Origin: Trigonopsis variabilis
Lineage: Eukaryota; Ascomycota; Trigonopsidomycetes; Trigonopsidales; Trigonopsidaceae
DNA: 64,000 nt
Direction: 5' to 3'
Assembly: GCA_003707065.3 (NCBI GenBank)
Contig: PPXM03000002.1
Coordinates: 124,001 to 188,000, forward strand
Within the stretch, counting starts at the first letter, position 1, and each line of letters begins with the position of its first letter. The position numbers were made by a program, and so were the translations under genes. A model generated the notes under the pieces. That model did not search any database. It was not told where the DNA came from and saw nothing but the letters and a program-made list of their open reading frames with translations. Positions 1 to 11,142 of this stretch are shown one piece after another.

Positions 1-268
1 AATGTATGAGAATGTCATCATTACCGGAGGAGGAGCAGGATTCGCCGAGTTTCCTCGCTTACTGGAGGATCGCGTAACTATGTGGCAACGCAACTGTGGA
101 ATCAATGTAATCCCAATTCCTCGGGAAATTGACCCTACCTTTCTAGCGTGGAAAGGAGCAAGCGTGATGGTGAAACTGAACATCGCCAACGAATTGTGGA
201 TTACCAAGGAGGACTGGGACGTTCTTGGTAGTAGAATGATCCATTATAAAACACTGTTTACCTTTTGA
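1..268 (+). CDS. ARP8: Actin-related protein, C-terminal end (probably Arp8), cut by the window edge
   Basis: Only the last 88-89 codons of an actin-fold protein are present; the frame is open to base 1, so the methionine at base 2 is probably internal. The visible part has the actin-family phosphate-loop-like ITGGGAGF, then PREIDPTFLAWKGASV and a C-terminus of the form ELWIxxxxWDxLGSRxxxYK. The PRE-(M/I)-DP...WKGASV signature followed by a WI...LG-R...YK tail is how I remember fungal Arp8, a subunit of the nuclear INO80 chromatin remodeller; Arp10/Arp11 of dynactin is the main alternative. No intron lies in the visible part. It is convergent with the small bHLH gene only 20 bp downstream. 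Confidence 0.7.
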   Translation, partial: MYENVIITGGGAGFAEFPRLLEDRVTMWQRNCGINVIPIPREIDPTFLAWKGASVMVKLNIANELWITKEDWDVLGSRMIHYKTLFTF

Positions 269-288
269 GAGGCAGCGTTAGCGTGCTA

Positions 289-725
289 TTATAAACCAGG
301 TATTCGAAGTTCTGGGGGGACTGTTTTGCCTTCTCTTTCAATTTTTCGAATCAATTCTTCGTGCCTCTCAATCAATTCTCTCATATAGACCACAGCTAGA
401 CGGTCAGCGACGAGCGGAAAGACAAAGCACGTACATCTTTGGAGAATGACCGATTCTTTGCGTTGATGACTTTCATCCAATGTAGGGACAATTTCAGTGA
501 GCCGTACGAAGCAGTCGCGAATGGCTTTTCGTCGCTTTTGCTCAGAAGCAATGTGATTAGCCTTTTAGTCAGCATTGAACAGAGCTCAAAAGAGCATACT
601 CTCTTCTCCGTAGGAGTTAATAATTCTCCAGGTGGTTTGATCCTTCGAACCTGGTCTTGTTCTGGAAAAGAGTCAGAGCGGCGTCGTTTGGGACCGTCTT
701 CTTCCTGAGAGCTTGATTGTGGCAT
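289..725 (-). CDS. Small basic helix-loop-helix transcription factor (Ino4/Max-like)
   Basis: Three exons, complement(289..395, 435..561, 600..725), give 119 residues. Introns are 38 and 39 nt (donors GTATGC and GTACGT, branch GCTGAC in both, acceptors AAAAG and CTAG). Splicing joins TPTEKR to ANHIASEQKRRKAIRDCF, a textbook bHLH basic region with the H-E-R contacts expected for an E-box CANNTG binder; the loop carries RLTEIVPTLDES, and helix 2 runs over the second junction (SVILQR/SVVYMREL) into a short coiled tail. The N-terminal 40 residues are polar and include PKRRR, a likely nuclear signal. Only the bHLH supports the call; no leucine zipper is clear. The exact partner is inferred, not seen. 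A TCACGTGAC box sits 47 bp upstream of its ATG. Confidence 0.85.
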
Positions 726-1547
726 GCGAATGTGAAAATGTGGGGTGCCACTTGGTGACGACGTGCTTTATTCACGTGACCGCCAATCACTTGCAGCAGT
801 GGGGAAGCTTGTTGTATCCTAGCAATTTAGTATTATGCTGAAGATCTTGCTGATGATCGTATTGTACTCCTAGACGTTATCGAGAATTATGTCTATGATT
901 AGCGAGAAATCTTTCTTTCTGCTTGCATTCGAATGTTGGGCTGGAAGACCTGTTCTTTGGGATTGCGAAGAAAGGACTCATTCTAGATACAGGTATAAGA
1001 TTTAATTGCATAGCTTTGTCCAGGGACTAGAGCATTTGGGGAAGGCTATGTGAAGCATATTGGAAAAGCGAGTTCTTAAGGATTGAAAGAGTAAAGCACT
1101 GTTCATACGCTACTCCCCATGAATCTAATTGGCTTAGTTAGAAGTCTATAATCTGTCTCTTTTGTCTAAACGAGCATAGCAGGTACTGAATATAACTACA
1201 CCAAGACTTTACGACACAGTAGTATTGATTCGTCTAGCGATAGTGATTCTCTCCGCGACTGCAAACGAACAAAGTAGACCAAGGAAAGAACTACTCTTTC
1301 TCTTATCACAGTTATTTCCTATCGCGCTATCCCTGAGTAACTGACCGTAGAAATTGGGCATGGACCTGAGATTCCGTCGAAATCGCCTCAGAAACCGATT
1401 CCTATTGCCTAAGTAAAGAATGTTACCTCTGACAGAATAAGCACACCGTCTTTTTGGCTGCATCTGATTCTACAAAGACACAGTCAATGACCGTAGATTG
1501 GTTTCATTAAAGTCAGCTGTAACACCTCGACGTCTCGTCCGTCACTC
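726..1547. other. Intergenic region between bHLH and Rictor genes
   Basis: About 820 bp shared as promoter by two divergent genes. Apart from the E-box at 772-780 I see no coding exon, tRNA-like B box or repeat. A short minus-strand open frame at 1209-1463 has arginine-rich composition with no motif and is treated as chance. Confidence 0.6.
772..780 (+). promoter_or_regulatory. TCACGTGAC E-box upstream of the bHLH gene
   Basis: The sequence TCACGTGAC lies 47 bp upstream of the start of the minus-strand bHLH gene. CACGTG is the classic E-box bound by bHLH homodimers and heterodimers, so autoregulation is possible but inferred. Related boxes sit 50-90 bp before several other start codons in this window. 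Confidence 0.45.
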
Positions 1548-4500
1548 ATGTCCCAGGCCGACTTTGGGGGCGGAGGACGGTCAAGGAGCAGCCGACCGGG
1601 AAGCTTTACAGTACCTCATCGGACCAATGATTCAATCCCAGGGGGATTTCCGAAAGGTTTGGAAGGTGGGAAGGACGAACGAGGCGTAAGTACGGACTAC
1701 GCGGGCCGTCGTCGCTAAGAAACAGTACGAACGACGATCAATGGACCTTAAGACTATACGAGACGAGCCGATTGAGATAAGAAAACGATCTAGCTCGACA
1801 GAGTTGAATTCACGGGACTCATATACGAAATTGACAATGGGGAGCCGAGAGTTAAGTCGACAGTCGAGTATAAGTGACATAAAAATGGGCCGCGAACCTG
1901 GTGAGAATGATCCACATCGACCTGGATTAAGAGTAATATTACCAATGACGGGATTAATAGAGTCAGGGCCTCAGACGATAGGGGCCACTCCCCAGGGGAG
2001 TCCAACTTGGTCCTTCGGAGATCTATTGCAATCTATAGGAGATACCAATCAACCTAGTAATTTACTGGTTGATAAAGCCAACAGTCTAATTGAGTTATTG
2101 AAGAGGGTGCCCTTATTACGGTATGATATAGCCATGGGTATATATCTTGGAAAAGTGCTGGGTTTGCTTCTAAGCTCGGATCGAGAAGTGATGGCATGTG
2201 GGTACCGATTGTTTCGATATGCTATTGTAAATAATCGGTCCTTAGAAAGAATGAAGGATTTTCATATTGAATATTTCATTATCCGAAGTTTATCAAGGGA
2301 TCTAAAGGCTAACGTTGAACGAGTCCAGGCTTTAAAGGTTATTCGAGCCTATTTGAATGTCGAAGGTGGTACAAAATATGTTAGTCCCGGGATTGTAAGG
2401 GCTATGGTAGCGGTTGCCGAACAGAATGATGATAAATTGCGATTTGTCACCTTGGAGACCTTGGCTGAGCTATTAATTCTAGACTCAAAGCTGGCCTATA
2501 GAGGAGGAGCAATCCGAATGTTGTTTCAGTATGTAGTCGAAGGTCCTTCCGACGTCGCGTTACCCCTGGCCATCCCTTTTTTCTATATTCTAAATAGCCC
2601 TGATACGAGAAAGTTTCTACATTCGATGAACTGTATGGATTATATAGTATCAGGTTTCTCTGACTTGCATCTAAAGGGATTTGTGAACGATGAAAAGTTG
2701 ATGAGTGAGGCACAGATATTGACGAGTTTTTTCAATTCTTGGTCTGGGTTATTCGGTCTAGGGGCATTCAATTGCCGAGCTTTGAGGGTTTTTGTGGATA
2801 GCTTGATCTCTCCTACTCCGATCCTACGAGATATAGCAATGGAAGTTGTATTTGATGTTTTAAGAATCAAACAACCTCCTTGGGCTAATGCATACATACA
2901 AGGCCAACGCCTCAATGGAGCAATGACAATTTCTGCTCCTCTATCTGCATCTCAAGATTTCAGTCCATTTCATGAGTATCCAGTAACAAATACAGATCAA
3001 TCTTTTGATCTCACGTTGCAGCATACGGCCTTATTATTGGAAGTATTTGTCGAATGCAACCTCCTGGATCGATTAATTTATATAATAAAAACTAGTCAAG
3101 ACGAGAAGAATGTCCGAAAGGCCACTCTACTAATCAGCGAAATCATTCTAATGGCCGGTAAGTTATTACCAACCAAAATGGTTGAAGATATTGTGAATGC
3201 TGCTTCTCAAGCCGATCTAGGCTCAGGAGGGTTCCATATTGAAGCCATTATGCGATCCATTTCCAAAACTGAAGTCGATGTCTCGTCAGCAATCATTCCG
3301 GATGTCTTCAGTATCAAGAATCGATCGCGATCTCGGGGGAAAAAGGGAATAGTTAAGATGACACTTGGATTACAGATTGAAGACAGTCACTTTCGAAGTT
3401 TAATCATGGAAACGCAGGTGTTGGTGACCAAAAATTATGCAAAATGGAATTGGGACGCACTGGATAATATTATTCAAGGACCTCTGAGGAATCCCAAGCG
3501 ATTAGATGAAGCTATAAGGTCTACTAAGTTCATTAAACGAGTCATGTCTTTTTTTCGCCCTTTTAAATACCGATTTTCTTATATAAAGCGAACCGCAAGA
3601 AACACTCGAGTTGTTAAAGTTGGGTGTGCCTTATTCCAGACGTTACTATCAAATCCAGATGGCATTCGATACTTACAGGAAAACAAATTGCTTCGACAGA
3701 TTGCTGAATGTTTGGCCCAATTGGACCCCATGAGTGGTATCACATCTCCAGACCCTCTATTCTCTCGCGAGCGATTACAAAAAACTCTGAGCTATGGATA
3801 CTTTGCCATGTTAGGGACGCTTTCAGCTGATCCAAGTGGTCTGCGGATGCTTCATCGCTGGAGAATTTTCAATATGATGTATCATCTGAGTGAACTGGAA
3901 GATCGAGATGACTTGATGGTGGCATTTATATCTTCAATGTCGTTTGATCCTGACGATCATCCTAGGATCATCTTCACCAAGGCGTTGACTACTGGAGTGA
4001 AAAGTGTCCGATTATTTGCTACCCAGCATCTAAGGAAACTGGTGGCTCCAGAAAGCAAAACAAGAGAATGGGCGATGAAATTGCTGGTCCAGCAATTGTA
4101 CGACCCGGATTTTGAGGTCTGCAAATTGGCCGTCCAAGTACTCGGGGATGCTTGCAGTGGATACAGTGGAAATTTACAATATGTAGTTGATTGCCGCCCT
4201 AATTTGGATCATCTCGGTGATACGACATCTCCTCTTCTACTGACATTCCTGTCTTCTCCCATCGGGTTTCGATACCTGGAAAGTCTGAACTATATCGACT
4301 GGGCCATGCATTACTGGGTCGAAAAGGGGAATCTTAAATACGTGGAAGAGATTGAGCAAGCCTTAAATGGTTCTTATCTCTGTCTACAATCGACTCCTGT
4401 TGCTCGCAGGGGACATCTTAAGAGTGTTAGTGATGTGACGTCGTCTGCCGTTTCTGCCCTTGATATGAAAGATTTTCAATTAGCGAATCATGTTCCAAGG

Positions 4501-5616
4501 ACATCAAACACTGGACAGAACGAAGAAGAAAACTATCCTCCTTATGGAGCTCCTGTCATGGCTCCTCCGCATTTCTTTAGGGAGTTGGCTAGAACTCAAC
4601 AAGGCTGCGATTTATTGGCTCGAACAGGATATTTTGAAGAGTTTGCTAGGTACATTCACCATAATAAAAGCCAATGTCATGATACTCAGATCATCACAAA
4701 GTTGAAAGCTTGTCTATGGGCTATTGGATGTATCGCTTCGTTACCTCTAGGTGCAAACACTTTTCTAGGGAACATTGCCTACTCTGCAAGCCGGCAATAC
4801 TCGAAAGCTCGATCAAGAAAGATACTATCTGACGATGGGGAGATCGAGATTGACGATGATGATGAGATCCCAATGTCAGTACCTCCTCCCACCGAACCAA
4901 TTAAACATGAAGGTCTCCCGTTTGATTTGGCTGGAGATATTGTCGATATCGCGTCGAATTCCAGAGTGTGGAATCTTCGAGGTACTGCATTTTTCGTTCT
5001 TGGTATGATATCTCAGACTCCTCTGGGCATAGAGATTCTTGACGAACTTGAATGGGAAAGCATTTTGAATGCAAGCAATGTCCCTATTGGATGTGCTCTT
5101 CCTCGAAATCTACAGTCTTTTCTCCGATGCGATGACTGGGAACAAGCTGACACTGACCCGAATCAAGACCAAGGAAACCAAGGTGATCTGAAAGTGCCCG
5201 TCATTACAGCTGAATATGCTATCAATATGATGAAAGTCGAACAAGGCCTCAATCCTGGCCAAGATTTAGGCGACGTCGAGACCCAGATCATGTGCCATCT
5301 TTGTAATCTCGGTAATCAAATCCTGGCCAATGAAGCCAGCCGACAGCTCATGAAACTGGCTGTCCAGCATCCTGATAAATTCGCCTCCCCCCATCTATTT
5401 AAAATCGCAATGGAACTTCTCGAACGGTACCGGTACCGGTCGCCAATCCGGCGATTCATCCTCGAACTCTTCAACGTGAACAAAATCCTCAAACAAATAT
5501 GCCTTGCTGGCTCTGGTGTATCCAAGGGCGTGGAAGTGAACGGACTATCAAATACCAATATTCAAATGGTGCCTTCAAGCGCTCCAGCTGAGCTATCAAC
5601 TGAGGCGCTTTTCTAG
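1548..5616 (+). CDS. TSC11: TORC2 subunit Rictor / Tsc11 (Avo3, S. pombe Ste20)
   Basis: Two exons, 1548..1685 and 1726..5616, encode 1342 residues; the 40-nt intron (GTAAGT...CGCTAAG...ACAG) restores frame exactly into the long exon, which is why I start at 1548 rather than at the internal ATG 1741. The first ~130 residues are serine-rich and low complexity. From about residue 130 the protein is helical and armadillo-like, with the conserved Rictor stretch around LVDKANSLIELLKRVPLLRYD followed by YRLFRYAIVNNRSLERM and LPLAIPFFYILNSPDTRKFL. The middle and C-terminal conserved blocks (GVKSVRLFATQHLRKL; LRGTAFFVLGMISQTPLG) are present, separated by an acidic insert (EIEIDDDDEIP). Rictor scaffolds TOR complex 2, which acts at the plasma membrane on AGC kinases, actin and lipids. 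Length is in the usual fungal range. Confidence 0.93.
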
Positions 5617-5729
5617 ACCATAAGGCGGGCCTCCATTGAGTTAAATGTATTGTACAACAGCGGCTTAAGAATTAGATGTAGCTAAAATACATTCTTTGTG
5701 CAATTACCAAGCATTCTAACCTCGCAGTA

Positions 5730-7277
5730 CTAGTTGGAGCCCTTACCGCTGTCTGGTGTTCGTTCTATGATGCTCTTGATCATCGCGTTTCCGACTTTGG
5801 AAGCGTCAGCAAACCGATGTGAGAAAAACTTGGCCGTCGCTTCGAACTTTCGCCGGTAGAGGTCATAATTACCAAACTGGACGGTCTCTGACCAATCTCG
5901 GGCGGCAAAGGTAAACTCAAGATCATCTTTACGAAAAGTGAAGTCATCTAAAGCAGCAGAGATGGATTCTTCGAGGGCTTCGACCGAATGAAAGAGATAT
6001 TCGGTGACACCGAGCCAGATTCGAAATACCGGGGTCGAGCATATTATATGTTCATAGGGAACAATCCCTAATTTCCACCAACAGTCCACAATTGCCAGCA
6101 GACTGAGGTGGGAGTTAGGTTTGCGAACTCCACTGGGAGGTTCGATATTGAGAGAGAACCGATCCAGGACATCGTCATCCAGTAATAGATGAGGACACTC
6201 AGTAAAACGTTTTCCAAAAACAAACTCTCTAGCAGCAAATATTCGGTCCCTTAGTTCTTGCTTTTTATGTTGGATCATGAGCTTGAAAAGGTCGCTGACA
6301 GAATTAGCATACTGGAGAATTTGTCGATGAGCTGCAGGATTCTCGATCGCTAGACCAGCATAAACGTGCCATTTGTTCGAGTAAATTCGCAGAGCAATAT
6401 TTATTTTGGCATTTTCTATTCCTCCTGTCAGTCGCTTGACCTCCCATGGCAGATCACCGTTGGCTTGCCAAGCGGTTCCCATCGATAAAAATGCTGCATG
6501 AGTCACGGCTTGGATATCAGCTGTGATACGATCATGTTCCTCTACCGTCAGGTATACTTGAGTAGAGTGAAAACATTTGGTAATTGTTGTGATTAAATCG
6601 ACACTCTGCTGGCTTGCGCGATGGCCAATGATAATCAGAGGTTGGCCAGTAGGATTGACATTAGGTCCATGAAGGGAATGAATAGTGACAATTTCCACAT
6701 CTTTAGGGACGTGAGCCTCAAAGGCTTCAATCTCGGGAGTTTTACATGAACTTTGACCGCCCACAATCGCGCCATATTTAGTAGCTACTGTTAGTAGGAG
6801 ATCACAACATCGATATGGGCAAGAGAAAGACAAGACTAGTAGAACGCAGACAAGTTACCCTCATGGGCACAATCTGATTCGATAGAGATATCACCCAGCC
6901 CACGTTTTGGCATCATTGGCACTTACAAGGACCATAAGTCGCTATGACTTTTTTAATAACTTCAACCTCAACGCTGTATATGATATAATCTGCCCTCCGA
7001 GATACTAAATGCCCATTCTCCACGATCTCCACATTTTCATTATCTAGGCGATTAATATACGTCTCCAGCGACCATACCCTTATATGTTTCCTCCAACGCT
7101 TTGAAATTTGTGGGTAGATCACAAGCGAGAACACTAATCTTAGATGATGAATCGATAACCAACTTACTTCCACCCAGATCCACTTAGAACTCGGGCATAG
7201 AACTTTCCCATATCACCCATTCCTATAATTCCAATAACAAAGGAGCTCTGAAGCTCTTGCAGAGCTTTATCGTCCAT
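5730..7277 (-). CDS. TYR1: Prephenate dehydrogenase (tyrosine biosynthesis)
   Basis: Four exons, complement(5730..6784, 6927..7043, 7078..7133, 7168..7277), give 445 residues, matching yeast Tyr1 (452). The N-terminal Rossmann motif GIIGMGDMG is at residues ~16-24; NGHLVSRRADYIIYSVE, GAIVGGQSSCKTPEIEAFE, HSLHGPNVN and QAVTHAAFLSMGTAW align almost residue for residue with yeast. The enzyme oxidatively decarboxylates prephenate to 4-hydroxyphenylpyruvate using NADP in the cytosol. Two introns are only 34 nt; the third is 142 nt, far above the local norm, and ends in CTAACAGTAG, where either AG keeps the frame. Homologues favour the second AG (GPSTKYG). A TGACTCA (Gcn4/CpcA-type) site is at 7646-7652, about 370 bp upstream, which would suit amino-acid control, but this is weak evidence. 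Confidence 0.96.
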
Positions 7278-8882
7278 CTTTTGTTTTTCTAGAGGACGCT
7301 GTCAATCCTAGTCTGGGGTTGGTATCCGTTACCAGGTACCTCCACGAAAAAGTAGAAAGGCTAGGCCGAGCCCATTCTACTCGTCTGCTTCTGTCGTCCA
7401 CGTAAAATATGTTCTGTTGATATTTATGGTCTAACCTATTTCGTGAATTTCTGCTATTTTATGAAGAATGATATCGCGAATGACCTAGAAAGTGGTAAAG
7501 TTTTATCGGCGTAGCTTTATCAGCAACGATTATTCAAAACACTTGATCGCTGACTGAGATTTCAATACTCCTGTGGAAATAATAGGAAATTCACTGGCCC
7601 ATCGCTACTGATAGTGAAAGGGAAATATCGAACAGCTTTAACAGTTGACTCAAGAAATAGCTGTCTCGTGACCGTGTGTCGCGTACAGGGTATCTAAGCC
7701 GTTCAGATCTTAACCGGTGAGCAAGAGCCCAAGAGAGACAATTAGACTATCTCTGCTAGTTTGAGCTAAGAACGATGTCCCTTAGAGTACTTTGGCCTAT
7801 TATCCTAGACAATGGCTATATTCTTCTCGAATTGATTCTTCACTTGTATCACCATGTTTAATGGCTCTAATCTTGCCTCCTATGTACGAAAATTGATAAG
7901 GGAGCCTTATTAGCATTCCAAGGAGAGAGAGGTTAGGTGAGAAATGCCTGTTCCAATGAAACGCCAGAGTTGCTCGCGTCCACTTAGCCATCAGCTTTCG
8001 AGCGGCCGGATGGGCATTCCCTTACTCAATCTAAGGCATACCTCTGGCATAAATCTAAAAGGCTACATTTCGTATCTGAATGTTCGAGAAAGAGCAAAAT
8101 AATAACATCTATAATAGTTTCCTGCTGTTCTGCGGCCGACTCCGAGGAGTCGTAGCGCTTTCGATACCATGCGATGAGCTCCACGTGACTGCGAGCGAGA
8201 TCCCTCAATCATTTCTGGGTGATTTGGAGATTTCTTATCAGGACTTGTAACTATGGAGCTGGAGGTAGTTGGTCCGTACGAGTTCACTTTCAAGACATTG
8301 AAGCCAGATTCGCTGGTGGAAGCTACCAGAGAAATGTACAGTTGGGAACCCAGTCATTTCGATGGTTCACGCACAATATAAGCATAGAAGAATGACACCG
8401 TCCGATAGGGCGATAAGCTCTTGGCAAGGCACGCAAATCAAGCTTGACTAGATTTGACCCCTGACACGTACGCCTTTCATAGCTGTTAGTCGGGGATCTC
8501 CGATAGGGTATGACGTATTTGAATCCAAAGAAGGTTTCCGTCAGATCGGTTGATCGCTTATTAGCTCTAATGATATATTTATGATTACTTGGTTGATTCG
8601 TAAGTACGATTTTGCCTTCTCGGTGGTAAATAGCTTTTCGATCGGCACATCTGTGAGAAAGTGTGCCCAAGGGTGGTCTAGCGAGGCACAGATGCCAATG
8701 GAGAGCGTCCTATTACTTGGAAAATAAGCCTTGTAAGATAGGAAAAGTGGTCTGAGACGTACGTAAGACTGTTGATAAGATTAGATCGCAATTGGGCACG
8801 ATTTCGGAGATCGCCGAGCGAACCAGCATTAAAAGTCCCAACGGCGGCCATACCACTCACTATCACCTACAGACTAGAAATC
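7278..8882. other. 1.6 kb intergenic region, divergent promoters of TYR1 and urate oxidase
   Basis: No family was recognised here. It contains a TGACTCA site (7646-7652), a CCACGTGAC box (8181-8189) and several short open frames. A 42-codon frame at 8253-8381 and a possible spliced frame starting at 7461 read like protein but match nothing I know and are not called. No tRNA-like structure was found. Confidence 0.5.
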
Positions 8883-9791
8883 ATGATTGCTGAGGTTTCA
8901 GAAGCTGCTTATGGAAAAGATAACGTTCGAATCTTGAAGGTTGTTCGGGATCCCAAGAACCCCAGTTATCAGACTGTGTATGAACAAGTGGTCCGAGTTC
9001 TTTTGTCGGGCGACATTGCGACTTCATACACAAAAGCAGACAATTCGGTGGTTGTGCCTACTGATACAGTCAAGAATACCATCTACATTCTTGGTAAACA
9101 AAATCCTATCAGCCCTCCTGAAGTTTTCGGTGCCATTTTGGGCCAGCATTTCTTGGACAAGTACCCTCATTTGAATAAGATTCGAGCCCACATTATTCAA
9201 CTGAAATGGACCCGTCAACTAGTTGATGGAAAGCCTCACGAGCACTCATTTATCCGTGATGGTCAAGATAAACGGGTTGCTGATGTGACTGTGGAACGAG
9301 GTGGTCGGTTTAAGATCAGATCTGGATTTAAAGATGTCACGGTATTGAAAAGCACTGGGTCTGCTTTCACTGGATTTCATACTTGTGATTTTACCACCTT
9401 GAAACCTACAGACGACAGGATCTTATCTACTGATATCCAATTGTTTTACGACTGGTACCCCTTGATTTCCCTAAATAAAGTCAAGGAACTGTCGTCGAGT
9501 TTTGACGAAGCATTCAAGGCTGCCCTTTCTACTGCCTTAAAGACATTCTGCTTGGAAAACTCGGCCAGTGTCCAAGCTACGATGTTTAACATCTCTCAAG
9601 ATATCTTACGGGATTATCCTTTACTTTCTCAAGTTTCCTTGGCTCTTCCGAATAAGCATTATTTTGAGATCAATCTTGAATGGCATCATGGTCTTAAGAA
9701 TACTGGCTCTGATGCTGAAATCTACGCACCTCAGTCCGACCCCAACGGTCTCATCACTGCTACCTTCGGTAGGACTCTAAGTAAACTCTGA
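8883..9791 (+). CDS. uaZ: Urate oxidase (uricase), peroxisomal
   Basis: A single 302-codon exon. I start at 8883 (MIAEVSEAAYGKDNV); the open frame runs further upstream, but family members begin just before the AxYGKDNVR motif. Catalytic and binding residues seen in Aspergillus uricase are present: the Lys in YGKDNV, the Thr in SYTKADNS, Phe and Arg in STGSAFTGF and DRILSTD, Gln in SASVQATM, and Asn/His in LPNKHYFEI. The C-terminus is SKL, a canonical type 1 peroxisomal signal. The enzyme oxidises urate to 5-hydroxyisourate with release of hydrogen peroxide, the first step of purine nitrogen recovery; catalase and a peroxin are encoded elsewhere in this window. No intron was needed. Confidence 0.97.
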   Translation: MIAEVSEAAYGKDNVRILKVVRDPKNPSYQTVYEQVVRVLLSGDIATSYTKADNSVVVPTDTVKNTIYILGKQNPISPPEVFGAILGQHFLDKYPHLNKIRAHIIQLKWTRQLVDGKPHEHSFIRDGQDKRVADVTVERGGRFKIRSGFKDVTVLKSTGSAFTGFHTCDFTTLKPTDDRILSTDIQLFYDWYPLISLNKVKELSSSFDEAFKAALSTALKTFCLENSASVQATMFNISQDILRDYPLLSQVSLALPNKHYFEINLEWHHGLKNTGSDAEIYAPQSDPNGLITATFGRTLSKL

Positions 9792-10069
9792 TGACGCAGG
9801 CGTCTGTGGTTAGTTAATTGGTTTAGTTAATACAATGATTGTTTGGAAGCTGTGTAGCCAAATATAAACGAATACACCAGTGTATGTTTTATAAACCTAG
9901 GCCGGAGTATCTAATTTCTGCATGTACATACTGCAGCGAAACATCCCACTGGAGTAAGGGTGGAAGGGTAGAGGAATGTATGCTGGGACAGATCGATGTC
10001 CTCAATGTGAGATGGCAAAACCTACGAATCAGATCCTATAGGGATGTCATTCAGCATGTTTATATACAG

Positions 10070-10585
10070 TTATTCAACTTTCGAGATTAGTGTGGGCTTA
10101 GTGGGTCCCAGGTTTTGATGGAATCGTAGGATGTTCTTGGCGTGAGGGTTATGATCGTCTTCGGAGACATATAACCGACTAAGTCTGAGATCTCTCATCC
10201 GGTTCTTGGGAAGCATTCCGTTGACTGCCCGCCGTAGGACTTCTCCAAACCCTTGCTTGGCTATAATGCGCTCCATCGAGATCTGCTTGAAACCCACGCC
10301 CGGTCGACCAGTATGGGAGTAATAAATCTTGTCCTCCTTCTTGCTTCCTGAAGTCTTCAATTTCCGGCAGTTTGTCACAACCACATAATCACCAATGTCC
10401 AGTGATGGATGGAACCCTGGTTTGTGTTTGCCCATGAGCGTACTCGCAATCGACGAAGCAAGCCGCCCTAAAGTTCGCTCTTCCTTGGCGACATCGACGT
10501 GATGCCATGCTCTAGCTAATAAAAGTCCGGTCTAATGGTCAGCACGTTCACGCAAGCTACATACTCGGCCCCGGATCTGAGACAT
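10070..10585 (-). CDS. MRPL23: Mitochondrial large-subunit ribosomal protein uL13m
   Basis: Two exons, complement(10070..10531, 10565..10585), encode 160 residues. The first exon holds only seven codons (MSQIRGR) and is followed by a 33-nt intron (GTATGT...TGCTGAC...TTAG). Splicing yields TGLLLARAWHHVDVAKEERT, then LGRLASSIASTLMGKHKP and DIGDYVVVTNC, the conserved uL13 core, ending in a fungal mitochondrial extension with HNPHAKNILRFH. It is part of the mitoribosomal large subunit. The match to S. pombe and yeast Mrpl23 is strong through the first 110 residues. The stop lies 279 bp from the urate oxidase stop, in convergent orientation. Confidence 0.94.
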
Positions 10586-11142
10586 GGTGGTGCAAGATTT
10601 GATGTAACGGCCGACCGAGAAAGACAAAGTGGAAGTGCTGACAACTACAACCGCGGCCTCTCCAGATTATGAATCAGTTATATCAGACATGTGAAAAGAC
10701 AGCTTAAAATGGGGACTACAAACGTTGAATAATACATATAAATTTCAAGAAGAGAAATCAACTTGAACCTTTGAGTTCATGCCAACTCCTTCATGACACA
10801 GCGTCTTTAGGCACAAAAGACACTCGAGTATATACATCATTATGATAATTTAAATGTTGCTTTGACTCATAGCCACTATATGGAGCTCTTATGTATCCAG
10901 TCAGGGATAAATAGATTCGTGCCTGCAGTAAAGCTCATATACGATTCGTACTCAGGATGAAAATTTTAAAAAAAATGCTAAATCCCTCAGGAATACCACG
11001 AGGGATAATACACTTTGTTGGAATGTATCTCTTCCATGTTATTTTATAGAGTAGTGTTTAGCAGACGGTTTCGGCCTACTCTGCTGAGCAACGCTACAAT
11101 CCCGTCTCGACACTCACACTTCTCAACTCGGCTGCTCACCTC
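10586..11142. other. Intergenic region between MRPL23 and RSC9
   Basis: About 560 bp, AT-rich, with homopolymer A runs near 10965-10975. I see no exon, RNA gene or repeat; it is the divergent promoter of the two flanking genes. Confidence 0.6.

Noticed and set aside
1209-1463. 84-codon Arg-rich frame
   Set aside because: No ATG-proximal signals, no motif; it lies in the Rictor promoter.
7461-7697. Possible spliced frame starting MKNDIANDLES
   Set aside because: A GCTGACTGAG acceptor keeps a frame open, but the donor GTAGCT is poor and nothing matches a known protein.
8253-8381. 42-codon frame (MELEVVGPYEF...) upstream of urate oxidase
   Set aside because: Protein-like in tone, but short, no family and no clear splice partner.
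8772-8882. Upstream extension of the urate oxidase frame
   Set aside because: No family member has this Arg-rich extension and the conserved protein starts at 8883.
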